A stretch of DNA of 64,000 bases from Volvox africanus (lineage: Eukaryota; Chlorophyta; Chlorophyceae; Chlamydomonadales; Volvocaceae), in contig BSDZ01000011.1 of the NCBI GenBank assembly GCA_030268105.1, positions 1,116,001-1,180,000 of the forward strand, in the 5' to 3' direction. A program made the translations under genes and the position numbers. The notes under the pieces are model-generated. The model saw only the letters and a program-made list of their open reading frames with translations. It had not been told where the DNA came from and did not search any database. Positions 34,601 to 47,500 of this stretch are shown here, piece after piece. Within the stretch, counting starts at the first letter, position 1. Every line of letters begins with the position of its first letter.

Positions 34601-37600
34601 GGAATGGTGGTTACGTTGGATGCGGGTGCTGCTGCTGTGCTCTCGTGCGTCCAGGGAGGGAGACATATAGCGAATGCAAGGAACTATCCGCTGGTGTTGG
34701 TTCCGCGGTGTTTATCCCTGGGCTTGCACCCGGTACCTTTGCCATCCCGCACTAAACCCCTCGTCACCGTTGCGGAGAACTTCGATCTCGTTGACTTTCC
34801 TCATACCTTTATCGCCGTCGTGCAGGTCTGTTTGGGAACGTGCTGCAGCCTTTGCTGCGGGCGGTGAAGAGGCTATTGTACAAGCTGGCAGTATTAGTCG
34901 CGCATGGCTGTCGGGGTAAGCGGCGATAATCTTGCTTCATCACCAGTTCGGTCGCCTGTTCGATTCCGTGAAGCTTCACTAATTAGATTGTGAATGTCGT
35001 CCTTCGTTAGCTTGGAGAAGCTTGGTAAGCTAGCCACTAGGGAAACGGCACTAGTAACTTGTCGAAACGTAACGCTGTAATGCCCATCATGCTACAAGCC
35101 AACCTTAAATCACGAAGTCGAGGATAGATGGACGTATGGGAGCACGCGTCTGCGTGAGGGCAGCTTGGAGGGTCTCAACCCGCGCCCGCTGGTACCCATT
35201 CATATCGCGCCGGGCGCCCTGGTGCAGGGGAGATGGCCAATCTGAATTGGCTTTGACATGATTCCGGCCTTTGCACCCCTCTCCATTGTTCTCTCAGAAC
35301 GTCCATGTTACCTTTCCGTCTTCTGCCTTCCCTCGCCCCTCGCCCCTCGCCCCTCGCCCTCCCGTTTTGAACGACTTTCAGTATCTTATGATTTCGCCCT
35401 TACCTGGGCACTCTCCCCCTTCAAAGGCACATGCACGCGTATGAAGGTCACACCCGGTGCGTGATGCTCCTACTTGACTAAACGCATACCGCGGCTGCCT
35501 GCGTTGCCCCGCCGATGACACAGTACTTCCCCTCTCCAGTGCCACCCGCAGAAACGAGCCCTCCATGAGCTCCTCCCCGGGTTCTTCCCCGAGTTCCCAT
35601 GAAACCATGGACCACATACCAAGTTTCGTACCTCTCCCTCACAGTTCGTAATTTGCGCTCTTCAACAGAATCACCGTGTCTCATCTATTCGCCATCCCCC
35701 TCCCCTAACCCCTCCAGCGGTCTACGGCCACGCGCTCCTTCCCGTCTCGTGGGCAGCCTGGGCCATTGCTGTGGCGGTGCACAGCGCGGTGCTGCGGCCG
35801 CTGGCGGAGGTGACCTGGGCGCTGCTGAGGCAGCGGCTGGTTCCGCTGCTGTGGCCGACAGGGGCCGTGGCGGGGTCGATATGCTTCCTCCGGGAGGCGG
35901 TGGCCCAACGGGCGGTGCTGCCATTCGGCGCGGCGGGGATTGTGTCGGCCGTCATTGCCGTGCTGATGGCGGGGAAAGCAATGCGGGTGCGCATAGGGTT
36001 TGAGGGTGCCAGAGTTGCAGGGGACAGGAAGGAATGTGCGTCTGCTTGTGCGTCTGCGTGTGCGTCTGTGTATTAGTATGGGGAGCGGGACGGGAGCGGG
36101 AGGAGAGAAACAGGGAGCAGCAGATGTTGAAGTTGGGGGCAGCTAGGAGCCTCAGCGGCTCACGATCAGGTGTCACGACTGAAATCTCGACATCGATCCT
36201 GCAACGTGTGTGTACGTTGCCATCTTACCTCCTGCTGCCATTCGTTTGTGATTTGTTTGATATCGCGCGGAGTAAACATGCCCTTGGCCTGTCCCTCTCC
36301 GGGTCCCGAATCCAGCCAGTAACACGCCCTGGCACTTACAGCTTCCATGCTAACGGATATTTCCACGTTTTAATATGCCTAGAGGAGTCTCACGTCGTGT
36401 ACTCTCCAGTTGATGAAGTGTTCCGGGCGCCATTTACTAAGGATTATTTTTTCTCCTTTGCGGCCCTCCCTTTCCCACTTGAAACCCCAAAACCCTAAAC
36501 CCTGGGTTGGGCTTGACAGAAAAGCCAGTACCGCACCCTTTCGTTGCTCGGGGAGTCCCTGGAGTGCTACGCAGCCACCGCCTATCTCAACCTGGACCTG
36601 GGCTTGGGCCGCCCCCTGGCGAACCTGCTGGGCAATGTCATCGCGGTGGCCTGGCTGACGGCCGCGCTCTTGGTGGCGTCGGGTCGGCGGGCGCTGGCGC
36701 TTCTAGTGGTGCCGCTGGTGGGGCTGCTGGCTGCGGCGCTGACGATGCTGACGACACTTTGGCGATACATTATGGGGGTGCTGTATCCCTGGGTGGTGGT
36801 CGTGTGGTCGCACCCTGAATGGTCGCTGGTACTGGCGGCTGTGGTGCTGGCGGCGGCTTACGGCGCCCACGCTGTGCAATGGCCCGCGCTATTGGCAGCT
36901 TGGGCAGTTGCTATCGCAGCGGCGGTGGTGAGTGGGCATTCATGGCGGTCACTGACCCATGGGACTGCATGCATGTTCACGATGAGACCTCGCACCCACT
37001 GGCTACTTCATGCAATTGCAATTTGGTTGATTCTCCTCTCCGTCCGCATCCACAGGGGCGCCACCTGCTCCGTCTCCTAGTTCTGCCGCTCAACGTCCTC
37101 ACCTTCCTCGCGGACCATGTTGCTGCCTGGCTGGATAAATCCGCCGGGGCCGGCGTCCACACTGCCGCGGTCATGGTCGCTGGGGTGGCGGGCTGGGGCC
37201 GCAGCTCCGGGTCGAATATGTCATCGCTGTTTTCTAGCTACAGCTTCGCCAGCTCATTTCTGGGGCTCAACTTATTTCACGCGCTGCTGCTTAAGGGGTG
37301 GGCGGTTCCAATGCTCGAGGTGCAAGGCGATCCGGAACGAGCGGCGGTGGTGCCGGCCATCAGCTTTATTGCGCGGAGCACGGGCAAGGTGAGCAACTCT
37401 TATCTCTTCTTAATCGCAACATTTTGAATCCGGGTGTATGTTTGAACGTACGTGTGGGCCTGCTGCATGTTGGGCGGCAGGAAAAAAGGGCCTGCTGGGA
37501 GTGGGCGGGCGAAACAATGCGGGGTCTATTCAGAGAAAGATGCCGGATGTAGGCAGGTGCAGCTGCAAGGCGGCGCACGCATACAAACTGGTGGCTGGTG

Positions 37601-40600
37601 GCTGCTAATGCGTTCCGTTACGCGCCATAGAGGGGAAGAACTATATAGCTGCGAGGGCAGAAGTGAGAATGATTGTTTAAAGGGGGACTTTACTGCCTCG
37701 CCGTCCTCCCTCCCAAGCACGCGTGCTTAAATCTGGTCGTACTTTAGGGAAGCTATTGCACACAGAAAATTAATGATTTTTTGAATCTGAGGGCGGTTTT
37801 TTAGCCGCGTAAATTTCCTAGCATTGAATATTACCACTTTGAGTGTTCGTTCGTTGTATACATCCAGCTGGCACTGCCAGCTCGCCGGCTGCATGCTGGT
37901 CGCGCATCTTCAGCCTAAATTTACCTTACAGCTCTTAAATTTCACCTGGTTACCAAGGAAGGGGATTCGTCCGCTGGAAAGGTGCCTGAAAGTGGTTGCG
38001 GTTTCGGCTGACACCGTAAACCGAGCGATGACCAATTTTGCGAGTGCAGCTTTCAACGTTTGGCTGGCTTCTCGCATGGTTAGCCTTCGAATTTGAGAAA
38101 TTCGGATTCTATGCGACCCTGTGTGATCGATTTTTATCCAAGGGGCACAAGAAGACCGCTGCGCGCCAAATAAGGAGATCGTCTTAGGTCATCAGGCTGG
38201 CGGCTCAGGATGCCTCTAGCTATGGTTTCAGCCCGCCATCCCGCCGAGCCCGCCCTGCTAGAGCGCGAACCAACCTGGTGTATTTTCACATCTGTAACTG
38301 CACCTCGACTTTCTTAATGGTTATTTCGCGGAATCATATTAATTAATTATATGGCAAAAGCTGCATAGCTGTCGATTGAGATCCTGTACAGGTTAGATTG
38401 ATGAGGTTACCTGCCATCCAGCGAAAAGCAATGAAAATAAATGAAAACCGAAGCTTTTGTTCCTTGTATCCGGGAGAGATCCACCAAGTGATCGCAGTAT
38501 TCTGGGATCCTGGTGTACAGAAGTCGGCCTGCATAGTTCGCGCGTTAGCGCGGGCCGACACCTTTGGCCTTCACAACTACAGCGACCAGCGACCTCCAAC
38601 GACCTCCAGCTTGACATGTTGCCAGAAGTTTGCCTAAGTTAATTTCATGTTTTGCGCAATTTCAAAAATATTAGTACTTAATTTCCTGATTTCGTATCTG
38701 CAGTTTTGCATGGCCTGCATTCCAGAAAACTGGGTATGTTAGTCGAAACAGGCGGGCCGGAGTGGCAGCGACAGAACCCCTCATGACGGGCCGCAATCGG
38801 CTTTCACAGCATAAGGATGGAGCACTTTTACAAAGAATGGAAAAATGTTTCATTCATAAATCAATTAATACTGCCCAAAATACTGTTTATGTTCATCGAT
38901 TTTCGACATCCGTGCCGTATTCCCATTCCTGGCGGATTCGGTGTGGCCCCAACGCAGCTGCACATCTTCATTCCCATGGTGCTGTTATTTTCTTTGGAGT
39001 CCCACCTTAGACGCCCCTACTTCCCAGAATTGTTCATACTGGCACGCGAACCTAAGCATCATTTAATATCAAATCTGTGAAGTGTGTCATCTGTGCATGT
39101 CATCCTCTACTCAATCCGACCTCAACGCGAGGCTTCTCCCTCCCATTACCCCAAACAAACAAAACAGGTCCCTATGATGGTATGATCCGCGTTGCTCCCT
39201 AGATATCGCGCAGATTTGCATAACCACACATCATCTCCAGGGCGCATACAAAGCAAACAGAGCCTCATTAGAGCAGCACCTCACCATACGTGCTTTCGTC
39301 TTCCCATCCTCCCCCAACACCCAAACACACACAGCCTTCACAATTTCGCCAGGAATTCAGTCGCCGGAAATCCTGCGCGTGCGTCATGGCCAGCTTGCAA
39401 GTAGGCATGGGTCGGCAGTTACATGCATACTGATCAGGCACGGGGTTGACAAACGTGCGATTGACCCAACAGTACCACCGCACACATACTAACACGCTGC
39501 CCCGGCCGTATAAGAGGATCCATTTGATACGTCCCAAACCCTATCGGCGCCTCTGTGGCTAATACTTGCCACCACCACGCACCACCATACCTTACGCGGG
39601 CTGCCACTTGGATTCCGCTAATCCCGTCGCCGCACAAGCTGCCGGCCAGCAAAGTTCACTTTCCTTCCCTCATGTTTTTTAAAAAAAAACACCGAGAAAA
39701 TGAGCTATGATTTATGTGGTCGTGTTGGCTGCTGGCTCAGGTTGCCCTGGGGCCCATGTATTTGACGGCCGCGGCGTCCTTCTTGGCGGGCCGTCATGCC
39801 TTCGGGTTCGTGTCACATCTGGCGTCGCTCACCGTCCCCGCCCTGTGGGTACTGTACCTGGCAGCCTTGTGGCTGGAAGGAGGTGCGTCGAATCGGCCCT
39901 TCACGGCTGGGGAGGGTTTTGCTGCAGTGCTGTGGGGACGGAAGATTGCATGGATCGCAACGTGATGCGCTTCCTTTGCTCCGCTGCTGCTTCCCACTCC
40001 ACTCCTGCAATTCGGTAACGCGATCGCCGACATCGCCAACCCGCTGCAGTACGGAGGATTTCGTACAATCCGGAACGCGACAACTCGGAGGTTCGCCGAG
40101 CGCTGCAAGCTGTACGCGGCTCCACTCGTAATGGCGGCTGGGTGGGTTGGCCGATCCTCGGTCGAGTGCTGGCTTTCTCCAACATGGTGCCTCCTCTCTT
40201 GGTCCCCAACTCCGTGCCGGCACGCCTCCCACCCGGTCAACTGCCGCCCGTGGGCCGTGCCACATCCGCGCCAGGCGTCGGGCGCCCAGCGACTACCACC
40301 GTCGCGTTCCCAGCCAGCCTTGTGCGCTTCGCTTCCGCCTCTGCCTCCACCTGCACCTCCACCTCCACCTCCGCCACCGCCACTGCAGCTGTTGTCAGAG
40401 AATCCACGGCCTCGCGAGAGGGCCCCACACCTCCGTCGACTGTTGCAACTGCGCTGTCTTCATCGGAGCGCCGGCTGTACGACGAGATTCGGGCGCAGGG
40501 GTCCACACGCTGCATGTTTCCCACCCAAACATGCATTGTTTGCTTGGACAAGCTTCACTCCGCACGAGCTCTGAAGCCTGAGCGGGGCCCCCCCGAGGGG

Positions 40601-40768
40601 TCGACTGCTGAGCAGGAGAGCAGCGGTGCGCTTGCCCCTTTGCCATTGCGGTGTGGTCACGTATTCCACCAGCGCTGCGTGCTGCAGTGGCTGACGCGCA
40701 CTCCACGCTGCCCAGTGTGTCGGGAGCCTGCGATTGGGACCCTTCGCCACACGAACGTTCTTTTCTAA
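31623..40768 (+). CDS. Multi-pass membrane RING-H2 protein (probable E3 ubiquitin ligase), eleven exons
   Basis: Exons: 31623-32027, 32277-32409, 32686-32909, 33556-33773, 34333-34451, 34826-34915, 35718-35986, 36520-36927, 37056-37388, 39741-39882, 40050-40768. They sum to 3060 nt and 1019 residues, and all ten introns are GT..AG with consistent phase. About 14 hydrophobic spans cover residues 1-780, such as VAVALVIVYTGFRV, LLVAPALMVTAVACLALL, LLVVPLVGLLAAALTML and WSLVLAAVVLAAAYGAHAV. A Ser/Thr/Pro-rich linker follows (about 800-920), then a RING-H2 finger: C942, C945, C982, H984, H987, C990, C1001, C1004 (C-x2-C-x36-C-x-H-x2-H-x2-C-x10-C-x2-C). By family, the finger recruits an E2 for ubiquitin transfer and would face the cytosol. 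The layout (many spans, then a RING) recalls HRD1-type ER ligases, but the membrane part has no recognised family and is larger. The start is the first ATG with hydrophobic follow-on. Confidence 0.85.
36483..36505 (-). repeat. Telomere-like CCCTAAA sequence in intron 7 of the RING-H2 gene
   Basis: AACCCCAAAACCCTAAACCC lies 14-35 bases upstream of the exon 8 acceptor, so it sits in the intron's 3' region. Confidence 0.55.
37389..39740. other. Large intron 9 of the RING-H2 gene (2.35 kb)
   Basis: This intron is much longer than the other nine and is AT-rich in its middle. It contains short open frames (for example 38817-39080) with no splice support. An old insertion is plausible, but no transposon ends were identified. 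Confidence 0.45.
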
Positions 40769-43438
40769 CCTTTTGCTTGGGGCTGCTGAGGACGTGTACC
40801 AGTAAAGGATGGCGAGGGGGAAGAGCTTCCGGCCCCCGGCAAAGGGAACGAACTCGGCTGGGGCAGACCTTCGGCGCCTCCAGCTGCGATAGAGACAGGA
40901 ACCCTCTTTGCTTGAGCTGAAGAAACATGAGGGTGTATGTGTGTGCGTGTGTGTATGTGTGTGTGCCTCGTGATTGCATGAAGGAGTTGGTTCTGTCGCG
41001 GGTGGCTGAACCCTTGGCAGTGTTGCATCTTGCCGGTTGTTTGGGATTAATGGAAGGATTTGTCGTTGCGGTTGTCGTGGCATTGGAAAGTGTGGTGGTG
41101 ATGGTGATGGTGGTGGAGGTAGAATGGTACAGATTCCGTACAGACTAATTTCAGCCTCCTTGAAGATTGGAGGTTGGCACGGCGCACGGTTGTTTCGGTT
41201 GGCCCGCAACAGATTTCGACGAGAAAACGAAACGGCGATGGTAACAGCGCCATGTGACATATTGATACTGAATTGACAGATCGAGCAACAGACGGACGTC
41301 TCGGCGGAAGCAGCTCCCAAGCCGAGCTGGTGCATGGGTGTGGATCGGATCAAGAAGATATCTTACGTTCATATTTTCTACGTAGTTCGTGGAGGGTCTC
41401 GGAAAGCGCGTCGGTTTGGGTGGGCGCTTCTTTGGATGTGGAGCCCCGCAATGACATCTCAAAGCTTGGTGGCAAGACCACTGGTTTCGTTATCGCAATG
41501 TGCATAAATGACGGGAATCTAGGCATCCTTGCTCTAACGGAGCACCTTGTAAAATAGTGGCCCAACGGGCAAGGTCTCTCCGCTGTACTTCCTGATTCCG
41601 GGCTTTGGGCGGGGCTCGGAACGATTGTCCAGGCAGTTCAGACATCTGCGCCATCTGGCTGAACCCTCCAACCTGTCGAATGTAGTGACAGATACGTCGG
41701 CCGCCGGCTTGTTGGAGGGCGGGTTTTAGATGCCTTGGGGTTTGGCGGCGATTGAGGCGTTCGATTATTCGAACCGATCCTCACTCGACGGCCGGTTTCA
41801 CGCGATGACCTCCCGGCTTTGTTCGGCTTTTCGCTTTGCGATGTGCATCGTACCCGGTTTCGGTAAGTTCTGGATCAAAAAGGGTTAAGCCAAGGATCGC
41901 GTGGGGAGCGTACGTGGTGATCGCACGTGCCGACCGTACGTTGGCACCGTAAACTGCAAAGTGCTGTAAAGGAATTCAATCGACAGACCGCTCCTTACTT
42001 CTAAAACCGGCAACTCAAAACCACAGGTACTTTCTCGTACGGGTATTAGACAGGCCTGCAGTTACTCGCATCAACTCGTGCATAATTGTTCGCTATTCAA
42101 AACCTTACATGTTCCGATAAAATATATAATTCCATTCGGATACTAAAAAACGATCAGCGAATGTTGCGGCGGTTAAAGTACCGTGATGGTCGGTCTACCT
42201 TAACAGCGAACTTTAGTACCTTATTCTGGCAATTGCCGCGGCCGAGTGCATGATGTTAGTACCTTCCGTAACTTATGGATTCTTTGTCTATTGGACATGG
42301 TCGGGGTGGAGCAATTGGCACTCGATCGCTCTGGTGGTTTGCTTGGACCCTTCTAAATGTGCGACTCCAATTCGTACTTCCGGAAGCTTCCTCGAAGGAC
42401 GTATAGAGGGTAGCAGGACATAGCGGCGTTGCAAAAGCTAGCGACAGCATTCGAAAAGTGTAGAGATTTTGCAAACCATGAGGGGTGCCCCGTTCAGGAG
42501 TATGGCCGGCGGGGCAAGGGGCGAAGTTAGGGCGATCTTTCCTAAAGCTATGTACGCGCCTTGACGGACGCTCACATCCGCCCACTCGTTTGCAATAACC
42601 AGTACAATGGAAAGATGTTTTGATCAACTCGGGAAGGCTGAATATATTCTTGCACTCGATTTGTTGGCATCACGTGCAATGGTCTCGTTACGGACTGGTA
42701 CGTCCCGGAACGAGGCGGTTGCGAAAGGCTTTCGACGCAAAAGGCCTTCGATAAGTGCTCGGAAACACGATCTTTGTGCAGAAGATATTAGGCGATGTTG
42801 AGTTTGGCATTGGGCTTTATGACATGGACGCACGGATATGGACATTTTCCGTTTACATGTGGTGGGCGTTCCGCCTCGGGAAGACTGAGAATATTGGTGT
42901 TGAACCACACGGGTAAATGAGAAACTTCAATGCAGGCCATGGGAAGCTGCTGGAGTGTGAGCCACACATGATTGCTAAAATCACACGAACCATGTCAGTC
43001 TTTGAACACCATAGTGGTTGTCCGTTACACCGTTGTCCTTCGTTAAGACGACTAAAAGGAGACAGAACATCGATGCATAAATTGGGATGGGTTTGAGGTT
43101 TCCTCCCGAAGAGCTGTCTGACATTGTAGTTGATTTCAACCTTTGTGACGTGTGACCTGCCTTCGTTGCGGTTGCTTGGTTTGCAATCGGGGTTTCGGAG
43201 GCCAGTAGCTGACATATACAACTTCAGCTTGCAAGCTTGACAGGTAGTGATGCATGTTACCGAACGGTTTATATACGATACAAGTGATCTTGCCAGGGAG
43301 CATTAATAACAAAGTGGCGGGCGCAACCTGACTACTGCAGCGGGATTCCATGGAACCAGATGCACTACAATAAAATAACAGTTTGTATATAATGAATACT
43401 GACATAATTGTGATAGATGAGCAATAGACATCAGCAAG
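40769..43438. other. Intergenic region with GT microsatellite; no firm gene
   Basis: The 3' UTR of the RING-H2 gene probably occupies the first part: (GT)n at 40934-40970, (GGTGAT)n near 41095, and TGTAA at 41549-41553. From 41.6 to 43.4 kb the sequence is of mixed composition, with short frames only. Confidence 0.45.
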
Positions 43439-43912
43439 ATGGACGTTTCCCCTACTCTGCTAAATCTACCATACATATGCTACACGAAACTGAACATCCT
43501 TTTGCTCACTCATTCTTACAATTTCTTAGTTGGCGCCATGATATGGCAACCGCTGGCATTTATTCAAGTTCGCCAGGTTTGTCTTTTAGAGACGCGATGT
43601 GGTAAATATTTGTCGAATATTTTAAAGATGCATGTCCTGAAAGTAATCCGATACACCTTACCGCCCTGCGCATTTTCGCTGAGCTCCATACCGCTGTCAG
43701 CGAGCGTGCAAGCTGCTTACGCGAACAACATTGGAGCTTTGAATGCCCTCAGTCATGATGTAATGTTTTACTTCGCGATTGGAAGCGGAGCGCACTATTA
43801 TGTCGAGGAGATAACCGTGCCCTCCCACACTTGCTTTTCGCAGTGCTTTTCAGCCAAGCATCTAAATTCGTTGCAAGATATGCGACCATTATATAGGTTT
43901 CTAGAGTTATAA
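43439..43912 (+). CDS. Hypothetical open frame, 157 residues
   Basis: An ATG-initiated frame (MDVSPTLLNLPYICYTKLNI...) in AT-rich DNA. It has several hydrophobic stretches and ends in LYRFLEL. It has no recognised domain, no TGTAA nearby, and a codon composition unlike the GC-rich exons of the window. It may be chance or a remnant. Confidence 0.2.
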   Translation: MDVSPTLLNLPYICYTKLNILLLTHSYNFLVGAMIWQPLAFIQVRQVCLLETRCGKYLSNILKMHVLKVIRYTLPPCAFSLSSIPLSASVQAAYANNIGALNALSHDVMFYFAIGSGAHYYVEEITVPSHTCFSQCFSAKHLNSLQDMRPLYRFLEL

Positions 43913-44560
43913 TCGCATCAAAACAAATTCAATGAAAGCGTGCGCGCCAAATTTTGTTTTCGTTTTTTGTTTCCGTGCGCAGGCTCCGTACTAACAAAGC
44001 GCGCGTAGGTTGTAGCCTGTGTGACTCATCTGAAAGATATCAGGGGCGCTGGATTAAGCTTCTCGCTGCTCATTCCGGGACTGCGTGCCAACGTCAGGCA
44101 GCAGGTGGGCAAGGCAGCACGTCGCATTGCCATTATCTGATGTATTCATCTATTTGTTGCAAACGCGTAGTGAGGCTATAGTGGGGCGCTGCACGTACCT
44201 ACCGCGTCCCGTCGTCTCCGTTCGGGACGGTTGCGTCGGATTAACTTCCTTTGCGCCGTTGTGCAGGACTCTGTTAACCCATATTCCCAGCCACGGCGAG
44301 GGTTCTTACATCCGGCTACTTGTTTGCTAGCACTGGAAAACTGTTGAAACAGCCGGGCCGTCGATTTATATTCAACCCCTTCAACTCCACGCTTGGCTAG
44401 GCAATCTGGATTTCCCCGGATCCTTGGGGAGCACCACACCATTATATCGACCAAGTTGCAGAAACATATCTCCTGTCTCACACCCGCATCTGCGCCAACG
44501 GTCGACTTGTTGCCTGCGCCGGCGGTCGTATAAGCGAGGCCCAAGCCAGTGCTCAGGCTG
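43913..44560. promoter_or_regulatory. 5' region of the large low-complexity gene
   Basis: A stop (TAA) in frame at about 44530 precedes the ATG pair at 44561/44564, which supports the chosen start. The rest shows short frames only. Two acceptor-like CAGs just before the ATG leave open a spliced 5' UTR. Confidence 0.4.
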
Positions 44561-47500
44561 ATGATGGACCAGGACAACGGAGCCATCGTCCCCGATTTGG
44601 CTGAAGCCACCGATAACGTCGTCGACGCTTCTTTGTTCGGCAGCGGCGCGGTAGCCTTAAAGCGTGGCACAGCTGCTGGAATGCAATTGCCTTCGGGACA
44701 CAAGAGTGCACACCCGCTTTTTCTTACTCAACAGAATGAAGTCGCGGGAATGGATGACGGTGCAGGTGGCGCAACCGATAGTGAGGACGGTGGCCGAGGT
44801 GGAATACCGCCGTCCGGAAATACCCGGGGTTGTGTCTGCTCCCCACACAGTAACTTGGACTGCCACGGACCGCTGTTGGGGCAGCAGCAGCCGTCGGCGC
44901 GTCTTCATTATCCCGTCCAGCATCACTATCAGCAGCAGTGCTCCCACCCCGAGCCTCACCTTCTGCACCACTACCAACGTCACAACCGGGATTACCCCCA
45001 CGAAGATATCGTGAATCCGCATAATCATTCGTATATGCTGCAACAGCGCTTTGGCTGGGCGACCCCGCCATCTTTGGCACCTGCCGCCTGGCTACCGGTC
45101 AGTCAGGTCTGCCCTCATTCCTATCTGTCCACAAGAGCACGCCGCGACATACCCAGTCCACATCCCGCCCCTCCAGCGGGCTCACTCCTGCAGCAACGCC
45201 ATTCAGCCACCCTGGATTCCCAGTCTCCGCACCCGCCAGGGCCCTGTCCTGACACCATGCCGCCGGGGCCCCGCTGCTGCTCCCTCTCGGGGAATTATTC
45301 TCCGCCGACTCATCATTCGGGGCACGCCGCGGCTGGTGACAGTGCGAGTGGGACGAACCCCTGGTCGCAGCCGCCGCCACGGCCGCACTTCCGCAGGTGG
45401 CCAAGTTGTGAGACACGAGCGACCCTGGACTCACGAGGGGAGCAACCGACCGCCGCTACAGCGGCAGCGGTATCAGCCGCTGTGGCAGCCACTGCTGCGG
45501 GCATCTCCGCAGGGACCTGGAATGGTCCCGGAGTTGCAGTACTGGCGACGGGCAGTTGTCGGGCGGATGGGTCGCCTGCTGCGGTAGCGGCAACTGCAGG
45601 AGAGGAAACTGAGCCTCCATCGACACCTGGAGGCGCAGCAGCTGCCCTACCGATGCCGCTGCAGCAGCTGACTCTGCGCTTCAGTGGTTCGTCCCCGAGC
45701 GAGCAGCCCACGGCTGCGGCGGGCTGCGGCTGCTGCTGTGGCGGTGCTGGTGCTGGTGGGTGCGGCGGCAGCGCAGAACATAGCGTTTGCGCCGGCGGTG
45801 CCGCCAGCCTAGATCCCTACACGGTGCGAGGTTTGACGTGCAGCGCGACCTTCGAGGGGCACGCGGGGGGGTCTGAGGTTGTCACGTCCTGCAACAATCC
45901 GTCTTCAAGGTCGGCGCCAGCAGCGGCGGCTCCGCCACCGCCCCAACCCGTCCCTCCGCAACCTGTCGTCATTCCCTTACCACCAATCACCACCGGACTG
46001 CCATCTCAGTGCCTCCCCCACAACGACCTTCACACAGCTCAGGTCCGACATGGGCCCCAGCATCCACCGCTGCAGCAGCTGCACGCGGGTGCACCGCCAA
46101 CCGCCCTGCCGCAGGTTGTGATTGGGAGCGCAGGCAGGGTGTCAAGTGACTGTGCGGGCACGTTATCGATGATGTACTTGTCTGCGGCGCCAGCAGGAGC
46201 AGCAGCAGCAGCAGCAGGAGCACCGCCACCATCACCGCCACCACCACCACCGACCCACGAGCCCAGGAACGTGTCGATGTGTTCGCAGGTAAGCAGGGCT
46301 AGCGCTGATCCCAAACATTTGGGAGTGCTAGAGGTTAACTGATATGCACTGATATGTTCATGGGGATAACGGCCACCGAAGGCGCGAAGGAAGCAATGCC
46401 CTAAAGAGACTCTCCGATTCGTGTGCAGGAATGTTTTGATTACGTAGCAATGTGGAGACGGTCAGCAGAACCCGTCTCGCTGGCCCCGCGCGCTCCAACT
46501 GCTGCGTCGGGTGCCGGGTGCCACAATCACGGCCTAAGTCCGGTGCAGGTTGGGTTAAACCCTCCCTGCGCCAGTGGCAGCTCCGGACCCGGGACTGGGC
46601 TGCTGCAGCGTGGGTCCTCGCTCACCATCTCACATACCAACCCGCCACCGTGCCAGCAACTCGGCAATGTCATCACAACCGGTAATAGCATCGAGCGAGG
46701 ATTGCCCCCCATGGTACAGTCTGGAAGTGACGTCAAGCTGGCGGTGGTTCCAATCGCCGGAGCGGGATCCGCGGCCGCCGCCGCGACGGCACCGGCGCCG
46801 ATGCAAACGTCCAAAAGCCCTACACTCCTGCCACCTCAAGTGAATTCGCTGACGCAGCAACAGCAACAACAACAACAGGTCCCGAAGGTGGGCCTGTCTC
46901 AGTCTATGCTGCCGCGTCCGGCAATAGCACCGAACGCGGTAACGACCGGCGCAGGGCCCCTGCAGGTGGCGGCAATGGCTTTTGTGATGGGCATGACAGG
47001 AGCTCCAAATAGCGCTGGCGGCATCGGGGGCTGCAGCGGCGACGAGCGACCGCAGCACCCATGGACCCCGTTCGCACAGCAGCTGCAACCTCACAGCCAG
47101 TCACGGGTGCGTAGACAGGTGCGGGAGCAGCATCGCCCCGGGGAGGGCGAGGCGGAGACGCTCGCGCCCGCTGTGGGAGAGGTTGCGGATGATGCGACTA
47201 GCTCGTGCGGCTCGAAGGACCTCCATGCGCGGTTTCCAGCGGCGGCGACGAGTGCAGTCGCCTCTGAGCCCCCCCAAATGATGCAGCAACAGCAGCGGCA
47301 GCAAATGCAGTCGAGAGAGCACGACGGGGAAAACGATGAGAAGGATTCGGAGGATGGTTCGGAGGAGCAGCAGGATGACGACGAAGAGTGGGAGCAGGAA
47401 GAGCACGAGCGAAAGGGCGAGGAGCAACGACGGCAGCATGAGCGGGCGCTTCTGTCCGGGAAGCGGAATCGTACCGACGAGCCGCCGCCGGCGACCTCTG

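Noticed and set aside
38817..39080. 87-codon plus frame inside intron 9 of the RING-H2 gene
   Set aside because: No fitting splice sites or phase; AT-rich; exons 9 and 10 join in phase without it.
40460..41353. 297-codon minus-strand frame
   Set aside because: It is antisense to the RING-H2 exon and its 3' UTR and is dominated by a CA microsatellite (His-Thr repeats).
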